Positions 1 through 8,553 of a DNA stretch of 64,000 nt are shown here, in pieces (the stretch's first letter is position 1; each line of letters starts with the position of its first letter). Source of the DNA: Hydrotalea sandarakina (lineage in GTDB: Bacteria; Bacteroidota; Bacteroidia; Chitinophagales; Chitinophagaceae); assembly GCF_003254115.1 (NCBI RefSeq), contig NZ_QKZV01000004.1, forward strand, positions 248,001 to 312,000. Reading direction: 5' to 3'. Position numbers and translations under genes: made by a program. The notes under the pieces were generated by a model, which ran no database searches, had not been told where the DNA came from, and saw only the letters and a program-made list of their open reading frames with translations.

Positions 1-1061
1 TCTGTCATGTTTTTCTTAAACAAATCAATAATGTGCAATATGTTTTTTTCATTCATTACATGATCGGGGGCAACTTTTGGATAAGAAGGTGAACGCAAAT
101 CGTACCAGCTATTGTATAATGCATAAGGTTCATCGAGCATTACTTTTATTTCATTAACGTAATTATAAAACCAATCCTGCACTGCCTTATTAGGCGATAA
201 TCCTTGTACTACCCAACTACTCTCTATCCATTTATCTTTTACAACAACGCCCATCAATTCCTTACATTTTAATTGCAAATCATTTTCATTAATACGCGTA
301 AGCAACGAATTAGCTGCGGGATATTCCACCCCAAAAAATACACCGCCTTGTTGTAACTGTGCGGCACAAGGCTGACCAAATTCGCCCTTTTTCAAAATAG
401 TAAATGATTCTGTTTGGTTGTGTTGTTGTAACGCCACATATTGAGCAGTGGTACTGCTTTCTTCACGCATACTGTAACCATCATACTTTTCATTGTTAAA
501 ATACACTTTCCCTTTTCTGGCATTAAAAGCTTCAACCCATTGTTTTTGCAAAGTAGTATCAATCAATGCAATTTTTCGTTTTGCATAAAATGCATTTTCT
601 AAAAGCAAATAGGTAATTCTAAGGCGTAATGTATTTTCTTTGTCAATGGGTTGAAAGTATAACTGTAATGCCTTGCCATTAGGCAAACTTGTCCATTCGT
701 ATTGCTGAAAAACAAAATCTTTTTTGGATAAAGTAACTTGTAAATCGCCATTAAAATCTTTTCCCGGGGCACTCCAATCTGTCCACATCAATTCTACTGA
801 AAAATCGGCATCGGTATAAACTGAATAAGGCTTTGAATTTTGATATTGTTGTAACCAATTCGCATTAGCCGAAAGTACATCGCTTTGAATTTGCTGATGC
901 TGTACAACAATTTGCTGGCTAACTTTTGAGTTTGATAAAATAAATATTTGCTTATCACCATTTTGTTCAACATGCGATACTACTTGTGCGGAAGCATTTG
1001 TTAAACCAACTAAAGCAAAAAAAATAGATGCAAGAATAGCAGTTATTGGGTTATTGTGCAT
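1..1061 (-). CDS. Secreted glycoside hydrolase-like protein, C-terminus cut by window edge
   Basis: The frame opens with an ATG at 1061 and runs off the left edge without a stop, so about 353 N-terminal residues are visible. Residues 1-25 are a Sec signal peptide with a hydrophobic core and a likely cut after NASAQ. A beta-rich region follows, and near residue 312 the motif LYNSWYDLRSP resembles the beginning of the catalytic barrel in clan GH-D alpha-galactosidases (melibiase type). This suggests a periplasmic or exported alpha-galactosidase-like enzyme. The catalytic aspartates would lie outside the window, so the assignment rests on fold-level resemblance and could be wrong. Confidence 0.6.
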   Translation of the reverse strand, partial: MHNNPITAILASIFFALVGLTNASAQVVSHVEQNGDKQIFILSNSKVSQQIVVQHQQIQSDVLSANANWLQQYQNSKPYSVYTDADFSVELMWTDWSAPGKDFNGDLQVTLSKKDFVFQQYEWTSLPNGKALQLYFQPIDKENTLRLRITYLLLENAFYAKRKIALIDTTLQKQWVEAFNARKGKVYFNNEKYDGYSMREESSTTAQYVALQQHNQTESFTILKKGEFGQPCAAQLQQGGVFFGVEYPAANSLLTRINENDLQLKCKELMGVVVKDKWIESSWVVQGLSPNKAVQDWFYNYVNEIKVMLDEPYALYNSWYDLRSPSYPKVAPDHVMNEKNILHIIDLFKKNMT

Positions 1062-1187
1062 AACTAAAATATTTTGAAAGAAATATGGCAATACCTCTTT
1101 CAAATATAAGCTATTCCGAACGTTTAATTTTTACACAAACGTTTGTGAAACTGCATGGGTGTTTAAAATGTTGTTGTGAATGTGGCT

Positions 1188-1577
1188 TTATTTCAGTTGC
1201 TGTATTACTTTTTTCAATTTATTACTTACTTCTTCCGCCAATTCACCCAATAAAGGATTCTGAATGGCTTGCATGGAAGCAATGGGATCAACCGCAGCAA
1301 CTTCAACTTTTCCCGGTGCAATTTCCTGCACCACCACATTACAGGGCAGCATTGTACCAATTTTTTCTTCGGCCTGTAATGCCCGATAGGCAAATGGCGG
1401 ATTGCAGGCACCTAAAATTGTATAAGGGGGAATATCTACATCTAATTTCTTCTTCATGGTTGCCCGCATATCAATTTCGGTAAGTACACCAAAGCCTTCC
1501 GTTTTCAATGCATCGGTTACTTTTTGAATGGCATTGGCAAAATTATCATGCACAATGGTTGAGAAATAATAAGACAT
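1188..1577 (-). CDS. DUF302 family protein
   Basis: A 129-residue soluble protein without a signal peptide. It matches the DUF302 pattern: an N-terminal strand-helix (MSYYFSTIV..., residues 10-30), a central DMRATMKKKL segment, the conserved ILGACNPPFAYRAL block around residues 54-67, and LLPCNVVVQE-type strands afterwards (here MLPCNVVVQE). The DUF302 fold is a small alpha/beta dimer of uncertain function, sometimes linked to sulfur or metal handling. It lies 74 bp downstream of a thioredoxin-fold gene on the same strand and may be co-transcribed with it. Family membership is fairly secure; function is unknown. Confidence 0.85.
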   Translation of the reverse strand: MSYYFSTIVHDNFANAIQKVTDALKTEGFGVLTEIDMRATMKKKLDVDIPPYTILGACNPPFAYRALQAEEKIGTMLPCNVVVQEIAPGKVEVAAVDPIASMQAIQNPLLGELAEEVSNKLKKVIQQLK

Positions 1578-1651
1578 AACCGTTAATTTAAGATGAAAGA
1601 ATACGTAAAATTATTTCTCAAAATCCACATTCACTGTGACAAAAGTCATAC

Positions 1652-2164
1652 CTACTTCGATTTTTGAACGGGTGGAATTACCCGAAGAAAATTGGGAAAT
1701 TTTTCGGGCTCGTCATAGTATAATAATAATTGTTGACGAGCATTGTATAAGAACATTGAGGGATACTTCCTTGGCGTAAACCGCTGAATAAATTCATTGT
1801 TTACATCGCGTAATAATGTAACATTGGGTTTACCAATTAAGTTAGGGGCAAAACGCGTTAAAAAATTAGCCATTGCTGCTTCAGAATCTAATGATACTAA
1901 ATACATGCCAACATTTTTAAAGGCAGCATAATGTGCATTGATTTGTTGAAAGGCATGTTGACAGTGATCACAAGTAACATCAAAAAACACAATGAACAAT
2001 AATTTATCTTTGGCCAATTGGCTACGACCAAAAGGCTTGCCATTGAATTGATAAAATTGAAACTCAGGAATTTTCTTGGCGGGTGAAGGTGGTTGTGCTT
2101 GCAAACTAAAACTTACAAACAAAGAAACAAAGAAATAAATGCCTATTTTAAAAAAATGCTTCAT
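1652..2164 (-). CDS. Exported thioredoxin-fold (TlpA/peroxiredoxin-like) protein
   Basis: The 170-residue product begins with a signal peptide (MKHFFKIGIYFFVSLFVSFSLQAQ). The mature part has a thioredoxin fold: an FQFYQFNGKPF opening as in AhpC/TSA-type proteins, then FFDVTCDHCQHAF near residues 61-73 with the redox motif CDHC, and a cis-proline region (RKYPSMFLYN) near residue 139. It is probably a periplasmic thiol-disulfide reductase or redox carrier. CDHC is not the classical CGPC or CPYC, so the substrate cannot be named. The DUF302 gene lies directly downstream. Confidence 0.82.
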   Translation of the reverse strand: MKHFFKIGIYFFVSLFVSFSLQAQPPSPAKKIPEFQFYQFNGKPFGRSQLAKDKLLFIVFFDVTCDHCQHAFQQINAHYAAFKNVGMYLVSLDSEAAMANFLTRFAPNLIGKPNVTLLRDVNNEFIQRFTPRKYPSMFLYNARQQLLLYYDEPEKFPNFLRVIPPVQKSK

Positions 2165-2304
2165 GCGTATATATGGCTGTTAAAAGGTTGACTGTATAAA
2201 AATACTAAATTGAAAGTCATTCTTACTTATAAATTTCCTATCCATTCGTCTTCCGCAATCTTTGAATAGGAAGCTGCTCATCAATCCAGTCAATATTAAA
2301 AACC

Positions 2305-3627
2305 TTATTGCATTAAGCTTAGTAAAAAAATGATACCCATTGCCGTTAAACCCATCCATAATGTGGCAATGGTGTAAACGCGTAACATTGGCTTCATTTC
2401 TAAAGAAGAGAATTTTGTAACCACCCAAAAATAAGAATCATTCGGGTGTGAAACAATCAATGAACCTGCCCCCATAGCCAACACCGCAAATGCAGGACCG
2501 TTACCGGTTGACAAACCCAATACATTTAAAAAAGGTAAAACAATAGAAGCAGCTGTAATTACAGCCACTGTGGTTGATCCTTGTGCCGTTTTTAAAAGCA
2601 CTGCAATTAAAAATGGAAAAAAGATTCCCATTTGTTGCATGGGTAAAATTGTAGCATATTGATGAATATTGGCAGCTGCTAAAATTGCTCCAAAGGCCCC
2701 TCCTCCCGCAGTAATTAAAATAATACCTGCGGCTTTTTCTACGGCTGTTTGTAAAATGACAGGTATGTTTGCTTTATTATTTTGTAAAGCCGAATATAGC
2801 GCTAACAGAATACCCACAAACAAAGCAACTTCCGGCGTTCCCAACCAAATAATGAAAGTGGGCAATTGTATATTTTTCCCATACGTAAGTAATATCGACC
2901 TTCCTGCAATTAATAGAATAGGCACAATAATGGGCAAAAATGCCATAAACGCAGAAGGGTAGGATTGTTTCATTTCAGTGGATAATGTATCAGGTACTTG
3001 TTGCTTTAAAGCAACATCATCCCATTTTTTTGCTGCATAGCGTCCCCAAAAGTAGGCTACGAACATGGTTGGAATAGCCACCAATATACCCATCCATAAT
3101 AAATTACCTAAATCAACTTTTAGTGCAACAGCAGCAGCAGTAATACCCGGATGTGGCGGCACTAAAGCATGTACAGCCAGCAAGCCGGTTGAAAGGCATA
3201 CAGCCAATACCAACATGGGCATACCTGTTTTTCGCGCTAATGATTGATTGATTCCACTTAATACAATGTAACCCGAATCGCAGAAAATGGGTAAGCCAAC
3301 TAAAAATCCTGTTAAACTCATCGCCAAAGTTGCTCTACGTTCTCCTATCCATTTTAAGATAACATTTGCCATAACGGTAGTAGCTTGACTATATTCAAGC
3401 AATCCGCCCAATATTGTTCCTAACACAATTAATAAACCAATTGATTGTACCGTATTACCCAAACTGGTTTTAATGGTAACAATCATGGTTTCAATGGGCA
3501 TTTGCATGCCAATACCTACCACTACAGCAGCTAAACACAGTGCAATAAAAGGTGGCCATCGGTATTGAACAGTTAACAATACCAATAAAGCAATGGCAAC
3601 AATAAAAACAATCATTAATTGTATCAT
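2305..3627 (-). CDS. GntP-family gluconate/glycerate-type H+ symporter
   Basis: A 440-residue polytopic inner-membrane protein with roughly a dozen hydrophobic segments. It shows GntP-family landmarks: GTILGGLLEYSQ near residues 80-91, the PIFCDSGYIVL segment near 113-123, VPPHPGITAAA near 156-166, and the C-terminal SHPNDSYFWVV motif near residue 394. The family imports gluconate and related sugar acids with protons. The next gene downstream, 25 bp... on the upstream side of it (3653-4963), encodes a glycerate 2-kinase and precedes it on the same strand, so glycerate or a related hydroxy acid is a plausible substrate. That pairing is an inference; the family call is firm. Confidence 0.88.
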   Translation of the reverse strand: MIQLMIVFIVAIALLVLLTVQYRWPPFIALCLAAVVVGIGMQMPIETMIVTIKTSLGNTVQSIGLLIVLGTILGGLLEYSQATTVMANVILKWIGERRATLAMSLTGFLVGLPIFCDSGYIVLSGINQSLARKTGMPMLVLAVCLSTGLLAVHALVPPHPGITAAAVALKVDLGNLLWMGILVAIPTMFVAYFWGRYAAKKWDDVALKQQVPDTLSTEMKQSYPSAFMAFLPIIVPILLIAGRSILLTYGKNIQLPTFIIWLGTPEVALFVGILLALYSALQNNKANIPVILQTAVEKAAGIILITAGGGAFGAILAAANIHQYATILPMQQMGIFFPFLIAVLLKTAQGSTTVAVITAASIVLPFLNVLGLSTGNGPAFAVLAMGAGSLIVSHPNDSYFWVVTKFSSLEMKPMLRVYTIATLWMGLTAMGIIFLLSLMQ

Positions 3628-3652
3628 AACATTTGCCCCTTTTATACAATAG

Positions 3653-4963
3653 TTAGTGAATAAATACCATCACTATATCCATAACATTGGTTTGAGTGGG
3701 GCCGGTTTTAATTAGTCCATTCACCTGCTCAAAAAAGTGGTAGGCATCATTATTGTTTAAAAATAAATCCGGCTTTAAACCCATTTGTTTGGCTAATTGC
3801 ATTTGTTCGTAATTTGTAAACGCCCCTGCAGCATCCGTAGGGCCATCCGTTCCATCAGTACCTATAGCTAATACAAATGCATTTAGATGAGAAGGCAGGG
3901 CTAAGCCTGCGGCCAAAACCAGTTCCTGATTACGGCCACCCAGTCCATTTCCTTTTATGGTAACAGTTGTTTCACCACCCCATAACAAACAGGCGGGTTT
4001 AATGCCCGTGTAATTTTCTGCATATTTCACAATGTCTTTGGCTACCTCTTTCGCCTCGCCTTGCAATTGAGAAGAAACAATTTTGGCATAAAATCCCATT
4101 TTTTCAGCAGCCTGTTTTGCCGACTGCAATGCCATTCCGTTATTGGCTAATATAACGAATGAAGTTTTATTGAAACAGTTTTCACTAATTTTTGGTGTGT
4201 CGGGAATTTCCCCATTCAGTCCTTTTTGTAAATGTTCATAAATAGCTGAAGGAACTTTAGACAATAAATGATACCGTTGAAGAATACCCCATGCATCTGC
4301 ATAAGTAGAAGCGTCGGGAACAGTTAGTCCGGAACCAATTACCGAAGAATCATCATTCAAAACATCAGAAATAGCTAAAGTTAATACCGTAGCCGGCATC
4401 AATAATTTAGCCAAATTTCCCCCTTTTAACGTGCTAATGTGTTTACGAACGGTATTCATTTCATGAATAGCAGCACCACAGTTTAATAAAAGTTGAAACG
4501 TTTTTTGTACATCGGAAAGCGTAATGTTGTTAGGCAAGTCTGCTACTAAAGCCGATGCCCCACCGGACAGTAACACCAAAACACAATCATTGGCTGTTAC
4601 CGATTTTGCAAACTGTATAATGGCCTCAGCCGCTCGTACACTTTGTTCGTCGGGTACAGGGTGGCCTGACTCAATCACAGTAAAATGCCGCAAAGGCAAA
4701 GCATGCCCATACTTGGTAACCACTAATCCTGCAGCAATCATATTCCCCAATTGTTCTTCTACGGATAAAGCCATTGCTGCTGCAGCTTTCCCAATAGCTA
4801 GTACGTAAATTTTAGATTCATTGCATGGAATAATTTTATTATTAATGAGTAAAGAAGCATTTGATTGTAGAAAAATGTTTTTAAACAAATTTTCAGGTTG
4901 AACAACAGAAATTGCTTGTTGAAGAATAGTTAATGCCTTACTATAAATATCAGAGTGAATCAT
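3653..4963 (-). CDS. Glycerate 2-kinase, GckA/MOFRL family
   Basis: The 436-residue protein matches the DUF4147/MOFRL glycerate kinases that convert D-glycerate to 2-phosphoglycerate with ATP. Visible landmarks are AIGKAAAAMA near residue 53, the ESGHPVPDEQS segment near 98-108, LLSGGASALV near 130, GGGxTTVT-like WGGETTVTIKGNGLGGRNQEL near 330-350 and AIGTDGTDGPTDAAGAF near 365-381. The length is usual for the family. The GntP-type transporter follows 25 bp downstream, which suggests a two-gene uptake-and-phosphorylation unit for glycerate. The class I GlxK/GarK kinases are unrelated in sequence. Confidence 0.9.
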   Translation of the reverse strand: MIHSDIYSKALTILQQAISVVQPENLFKNIFLQSNASLLINNKIIPCNESKIYVLAIGKAAAAMALSVEEQLGNMIAAGLVVTKYGHALPLRHFTVIESGHPVPDEQSVRAAEAIIQFAKSVTANDCVLVLLSGGASALVADLPNNITLSDVQKTFQLLLNCGAAIHEMNTVRKHISTLKGGNLAKLLMPATVLTLAISDVLNDDSSVIGSGLTVPDASTYADAWGILQRYHLLSKVPSAIYEHLQKGLNGEIPDTPKISENCFNKTSFVILANNGMALQSAKQAAEKMGFYAKIVSSQLQGEAKEVAKDIVKYAENYTGIKPACLLWGGETTVTIKGNGLGGRNQELVLAAGLALPSHLNAFVLAIGTDGTDGPTDAAGAFTNYEQMQLAKQMGLKPDLFLNNNDAYHFFEQVNGLIKTGPTQTNVMDIVMVFIH

Positions 4964-4989
4964 CGTGCTTTATAATGGAAAACGATATC

Positions 4990-6273
4990 TTAATTCTTCA
5001 AAGCCGCATACATCATGTCCTGAATTTTCTGTGCAATATCACCGTGGCTGTTAGGTGTTTGTTGGGTAAAAATAATGCCCACCAAATGCGCTTTTGGATC
5101 AGCCCAGTAAGTAGTTCCCCAAAATCCGCCCCAAGCAAAACTGCCTTTATTGCGAGGCCCGTGTGCTGCACCCTTTTCACTAACTATTTCAAATCCTAAA
5201 CCAAAATCATTTTCGCCATTAAATTTAAAATTCAGTTGGTTGCTTATCATCATTTCAACACTACGTGGTGACAGCAAGGTATGTCCGTTATAAGTTCCTC
5301 CATTTAACAGCATTTGTAAAAAAGCTGCATAATCCATGGCAGTCGAAGTTAAATCTGCACCACCGGAAAAATAGGTTTTCTTTTCTAAAGGATAATTGGG
5401 ATCAACCCCCATCATTGTTTTTTCCCAAGGAATAATGTGGTGAAGCGAATCTTCGGTATAGGCAACCACCAAGTGATTTGCTTCATTTGCGGGCACATTA
5501 AAAAAAGTATGCTGCATGCCTATAGGTTCAAAAATATGTTTCTGAAAATAAGTGCTTAACGATTCACCGCTAATTACTTCTACCAAACAACCTAATAAAT
5601 CATAATTCAATCCATAAGTCCATCTTTCACCGGGCTGATGTGCTAATGGTAATTTAGCCAATGCATTCATGGCAGACAATAAAGTTTCACCTTGCTTTGC
5701 CAAACCAAATCCGGGAACAATACCCGCTTTAGCATATATGGCTTTCATGGAAGCACTTCCAATACCGGGATAATCTAATCCGGAGGTGTGGGTTAATAAG
5801 TCGCGAATAGTAATAGGGCGTTTTGCAGGCTCGGTAGTGTAAGTGGTATCTTTTTCATTAAAAGATTTTAGTACCGTCATACTTTTATAAGCCGGAATAA
5901 AATCACTTACCGGTTCATCTAACAACAACTTACCTGCTTCATACAATTGCATTATGGCAACAGCAGTAATGGCTTTGGTTTGTGAAGCAATTCTAAACAA
6001 ATCTGTACGCTGCATTAATTGCTTTGTTGCTTCATTAGCATAACCATAGGCTTTATATTGTACTACCTGATTATCTTTCACCACCAGTGTAACAGCACCA
6101 TTCAGCCAATGTTGCTGAATATATTGTTGCACCAGTCCATCAATTTTAGCCATTCGTTCCTCATTCACTGAAGCATTTTTCCCGCTTGTTTGAATGGTTT
6201 GTGCAAAAAGGGAAAAGGGGAGAACAAGTAAAAAAACGAAAGCGTATTTTATTAAAGTTTGTAGTTGTTTCAT
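4990..6273 (-). CDS. Exported serine hydrolase, class C beta-lactamase family
   Basis: I take the ATG at 6273 rather than the TTG six bases upstream; it gives a clean signal peptide ending near LFAQ and a 427-residue protein. The SxxK nucleophile motif is SQTK near residue 96, within FRIASQTKAITAVAIMQLYE. RDLLTHTSGLDYPG follows near 160, and YGLNYDLLG near 225 occupies the place of the YxN motif. The C-terminal GSFAWGGFWGT segment stands in for the KTG/HxG strand. Such proteins are usually esterases, DD-peptidases or D-aminopeptidases rather than antibiotic-hydrolysing enzymes. The gene ends 27 bp before the glycerate kinase start and may be in the same transcript. Confidence 0.87.
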   Translation of the reverse strand: MKQLQTLIKYAFVFLLVLPFSLFAQTIQTSGKNASVNEERMAKIDGLVQQYIQQHWLNGAVTLVVKDNQVVQYKAYGYANEATKQLMQRTDLFRIASQTKAITAVAIMQLYEAGKLLLDEPVSDFIPAYKSMTVLKSFNEKDTTYTTEPAKRPITIRDLLTHTSGLDYPGIGSASMKAIYAKAGIVPGFGLAKQGETLLSAMNALAKLPLAHQPGERWTYGLNYDLLGCLVEVISGESLSTYFQKHIFEPIGMQHTFFNVPANEANHLVVAYTEDSLHHIIPWEKTMMGVDPNYPLEKKTYFSGGADLTSTAMDYAAFLQMLLNGGTYNGHTLLSPRSVEMMISNQLNFKFNGENDFGLGFEIVSEKGAAHGPRNKGSFAWGGFWGTTYWADPKAHLVGIIFTQQTPNSHGDIAQKIQDMMYAALKN

Positions 6274-6376
6274 AAACAAGTTATTTCAATTACTTTCAAT
6301 ATACTTTTTTTTATGGCAATTTTCAGATTTTTAGCAATAATTTTTTCATTTCGTATTTTTAATAAAATAGTTGCAC

Positions 6377-7321
6377 ATGTTTAAAAAATTGTCAATAACG
6401 ACATACAGGTTTTTGGGTATAATTGTATTGTGTTTGTATTTAAAGCCTGCAGTTTCGCAAACCATTCGCCATACTATAATGGTAGATGGAAGAGAAAGAA
6501 ATTTTCTCGTGTACATTCCCGAACAATACGCTAATGCACAAAACTTAAAAGTAATCATTGCCTTACATGGAGGTGGAGGTACCGCCGAAAATACTGAACA
6601 ATTTTATCGATTAAATCCTGAAGCAGATCGCTTTGGTTACATGGTTGTTTATCCCAATGCCATTAATAAAGCCTGGAATTTTCCGGGCACAGCCAGCAGA
6701 GTGAAAAAACTGGATACAACGGTGAATGATGTGCACTTTATGAACGCATTAATTGATACCTTAATAGCACGTTACCACATTAATAAAGCGCATGTGTTTT
6801 TTACCGGTATGTCGCGTGGAGCCATGTTTTCACTGTATTTGGCAACTGCCTTAAACCATAAAATTGCGGCCATTGCGGCTGTGTGTGGAAGTATATCCGA
6901 AGAAAATGCTACCGATTATCATTTTGACAGGCCTATTCCTGCCTTAATAATCAATGGTACAGCCGACCCATTGGTTCCTTACAATGGGGGATATGGTAAA
7001 TGGAATAGAAATAATTTCAGTGAATCGGCCAATTTTATTGCCACTCCCAAACTCATTCAGTTGTTACTACAACAAAACCATTGTGTAAATGAAAGTGGCG
7101 TAACTGTTCAAATACCCAATAAAGATCCATTAGATGGATGTACGGCCAATGAAACTAAATACAAATGTTCTTCTGCCCCTGTTGAAAGCATCACCATACA
7201 AAATGGTGGGCACACTTGGCCGGGAAGTTCACAATACTTACCTAAAATTATAGTAGGAAGGGTTTGTAAAGATTTTAGTGCTGCAGAAAAAATTGTACTG
7301 TTTTTTAATGCAGTTCCTTAA
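6377..7321 (+). CDS. Exported CE1/PHB-depolymerase-type esterase (LpqC-like)
   Basis: The ATG at 6377 is preferred over an in-frame TTG at 6371. The 314-residue product starts with a signal peptide (cut near PAVSQ) and then shows an alpha/beta-hydrolase of carbohydrate esterase family 1/polyhydroxybutyrate depolymerase type. HGGGGTAENTEQF near residue 67 forms the oxyanion region, GMSRGAMFSL near 149 is the GxSxG nucleophile elbow, NGTADPLVPYNGG near 194 carries the acid, and NGGHTWPG near 276 the catalytic histidine. Such enzymes cleave feruloyl, acetyl or short polyester bonds; the substrate cannot be told. It is transcribed divergently from the serine hydrolase. Confidence 0.86.
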   Translation: MFKKLSITTYRFLGIIVLCLYLKPAVSQTIRHTIMVDGRERNFLVYIPEQYANAQNLKVIIALHGGGGTAENTEQFYRLNPEADRFGYMVVYPNAINKAWNFPGTASRVKKLDTTVNDVHFMNALIDTLIARYHINKAHVFFTGMSRGAMFSLYLATALNHKIAAIAAVCGSISEENATDYHFDRPIPALIINGTADPLVPYNGGYGKWNRNNFSESANFIATPKLIQLLLQQNHCVNESGVTVQIPNKDPLDGCTANETKYKCSSAPVESITIQNGGHTWPGSSQYLPKIIVGRVCKDFSAAEKIVLFFNAVP

Positions 7322-7360
7322 TAAAAGTTTTGAAAACGCATTTCAAATATTTCTTTTAAA

Positions 7361-7882
7361 TTATTGATCAATTGTTGCCTGTTTAACTTCAATCGTCTTT
7401 AGCCATTTTACATGTCGGCGCCCCGTAACAAAATCAATCGGTGTAAGTACTAAAATTCCATCATTCATTGTTTTGAGTGATTCGTCATTTTTGGCTGTAA
7501 TAATAAATGTATGTTCGCCTACAGGACTATTCAACAATTCATTCCAAGAATACACAACCGAATAGCCGTCTGCAGCTGTAAGCACATAATAAAATGTGCT
7601 GAACAGCTTGGGATTTGCTTCAATCAGCTCAGCTTTTTGTAGCACATCTTTTAATAATATTCCTTTTAAATGAGTGAGCTTTCCACGTGCTTCGCCTAAA
7701 TAATTGGTAATAACAACATCGGGAATATTTACTGTTGGGTATTTCTCCAAATCGGTTAATGTAATAATAATGGGTTGTTTAACCTTACCCTGAATGGTAA
7801 ATTGCTGCGTAGGTGTAACTGCTTTTTGAGCGGATACTTGCAAAGAAATCATTACTGTTAAGAATAATAATAGGTATTTCAT
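7361..7882 (-). CDS. Exported protein with sulfite-oxidase-type molybdopterin-binding fold, no cofactor cysteine
   Basis: A 173-residue protein with a signal peptide cut near VSAQ. The mature chain resembles the oxidoreductase molybdopterin-binding domain (SUOX fold): LTDLEKYPTV near 42-51, HLKGILLKDVLQKA near 71-84 (the W-x-G-x-x-L-x-D-L-L equivalent), ADGYSVVYSWNELLN near 104-118 and the terminal RRHVKWLKTIEV. The molybdenum-ligating cysteine of true sulfite oxidases is absent; the protein contains no cysteine at all. It is therefore likely to be a non-catalytic or differently binding member of this fold. It ends convergently with the esterase gene, 39 bp away. Confidence 0.7.
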   Translation of the reverse strand: MKYLLLFLTVMISLQVSAQKAVTPTQQFTIQGKVKQPIIITLTDLEKYPTVNIPDVVITNYLGEARGKLTHLKGILLKDVLQKAELIEANPKLFSTFYYVLTAADGYSVVYSWNELLNSPVGEHTFIITAKNDESLKTMNDGILVLTPIDFVTGRRHVKWLKTIEVKQATIDQ

Positions 7883-7956
7883 ACGTAAAGTTTTAACTCA
7901 AGCATTTATTGGTTGAAATTTTATGGAATCAGCAAAAATACACAAATGCAGTAACG

Positions 7957-8553
7957 TTATGGTGTAACATCATGTAAGCCCTTTCCGGCTAAAATATAAG
8001 GAAGATACTTTTGAATACGCTTTAAACGTGTAGCAGATTGTTTTGCTTGGGCAAAATACAACAAATATGCCCGTTGCCTGCCGGGGGTTAATGCATGAAA
8101 TGCTTTTTGTAATGCATTGTTTTGTTTCAAAAGTTCATCAAATTCAACAGGAATAGCGAATGCATTGGTGGGTTTAGGTGCTAAAGTTAAACCAGCCTGC
8201 TCTACCTCAATAGCTTCTTTAATATGTTTGGTTATCTGTTTTTTCAGTTGAATTATTTCACTCAGATTGGTAAAACGAATTTGGCGAGATGCCTGCACAT
8301 TAGGGGTTTGTTGAATCAATAATCCATCTGCATTATTTAAAAGCGCTCCTTTAAAAAATAATAATGCACAATAATGTTTAAAGCCATGCATTAACACCAC
8401 ATTTTTTTCATGCAGCATATAACAAGGCCAACCCCATTTTATGGTTTCTTGTAGTTGAAATGGTAGTAAAATATTTCGTAAAGCAACAAATTCATGATGC
8501 CATTTTTGTGATTTCAAAAAAAACGAATCAGCATTTGTAATGATTGATTTCAT
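7957..8553 (-). CDS. YdeI/OmpD-associated family (DUF1801-type) protein
   Basis: Translation could start further upstream in frame, but the ATG at 8553 begins the conserved part (MKSIITNADSFF), giving 198 residues. The N-terminal 115 residues fit the DUF1801/YdhG fold, with ETIKWGWPCYMLHEKNVVLM and HYCALLFFKGALL as recognisable blocks. The C-terminal part, VEFDELLKQNNALQKAFHALTPGRQRAYLLYFAQAK-like helices, fits the YdeI domain. Members are small cytoplasmic proteins of uncertain role; stress-related functions have been suggested for some. No neighbour helps: an AT-rich empty stretch lies upstream. Confidence 0.8.
   Translation of the reverse strand: MKSIITNADSFFLKSQKWHHEFVALRNILLPFQLQETIKWGWPCYMLHEKNVVLMHGFKHYCALLFFKGALLNNADGLLIQQTPNVQASRQIRFTNLSEIIQLKKQITKHIKEAIEVEQAGLTLAPKPTNAFAIPVEFDELLKQNNALQKAFHALTPGRQRAYLLYFAQAKQSATRLKRIQKYLPYILAGKGLHDVTP

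Noticed and set aside
1101-1136. Promoter for the truncated glycoside hydrolase (TATATTTG on the minus strand with an upstream TTTG)
   Set aside because: The spacing between the two elements is 27 bases, well outside the usual 19-21.
1085-1483. Plus-strand frame of 132 codons opposite the DUF302 gene
   Set aside because: It is the antisense shadow of the DUF302 gene and has no family resemblance.
7678-7693. TTTCCACGTGCTTC as a parS site
   Set aside because: The core CACGTG is present but only one arm fits, and it lies inside a coding region.
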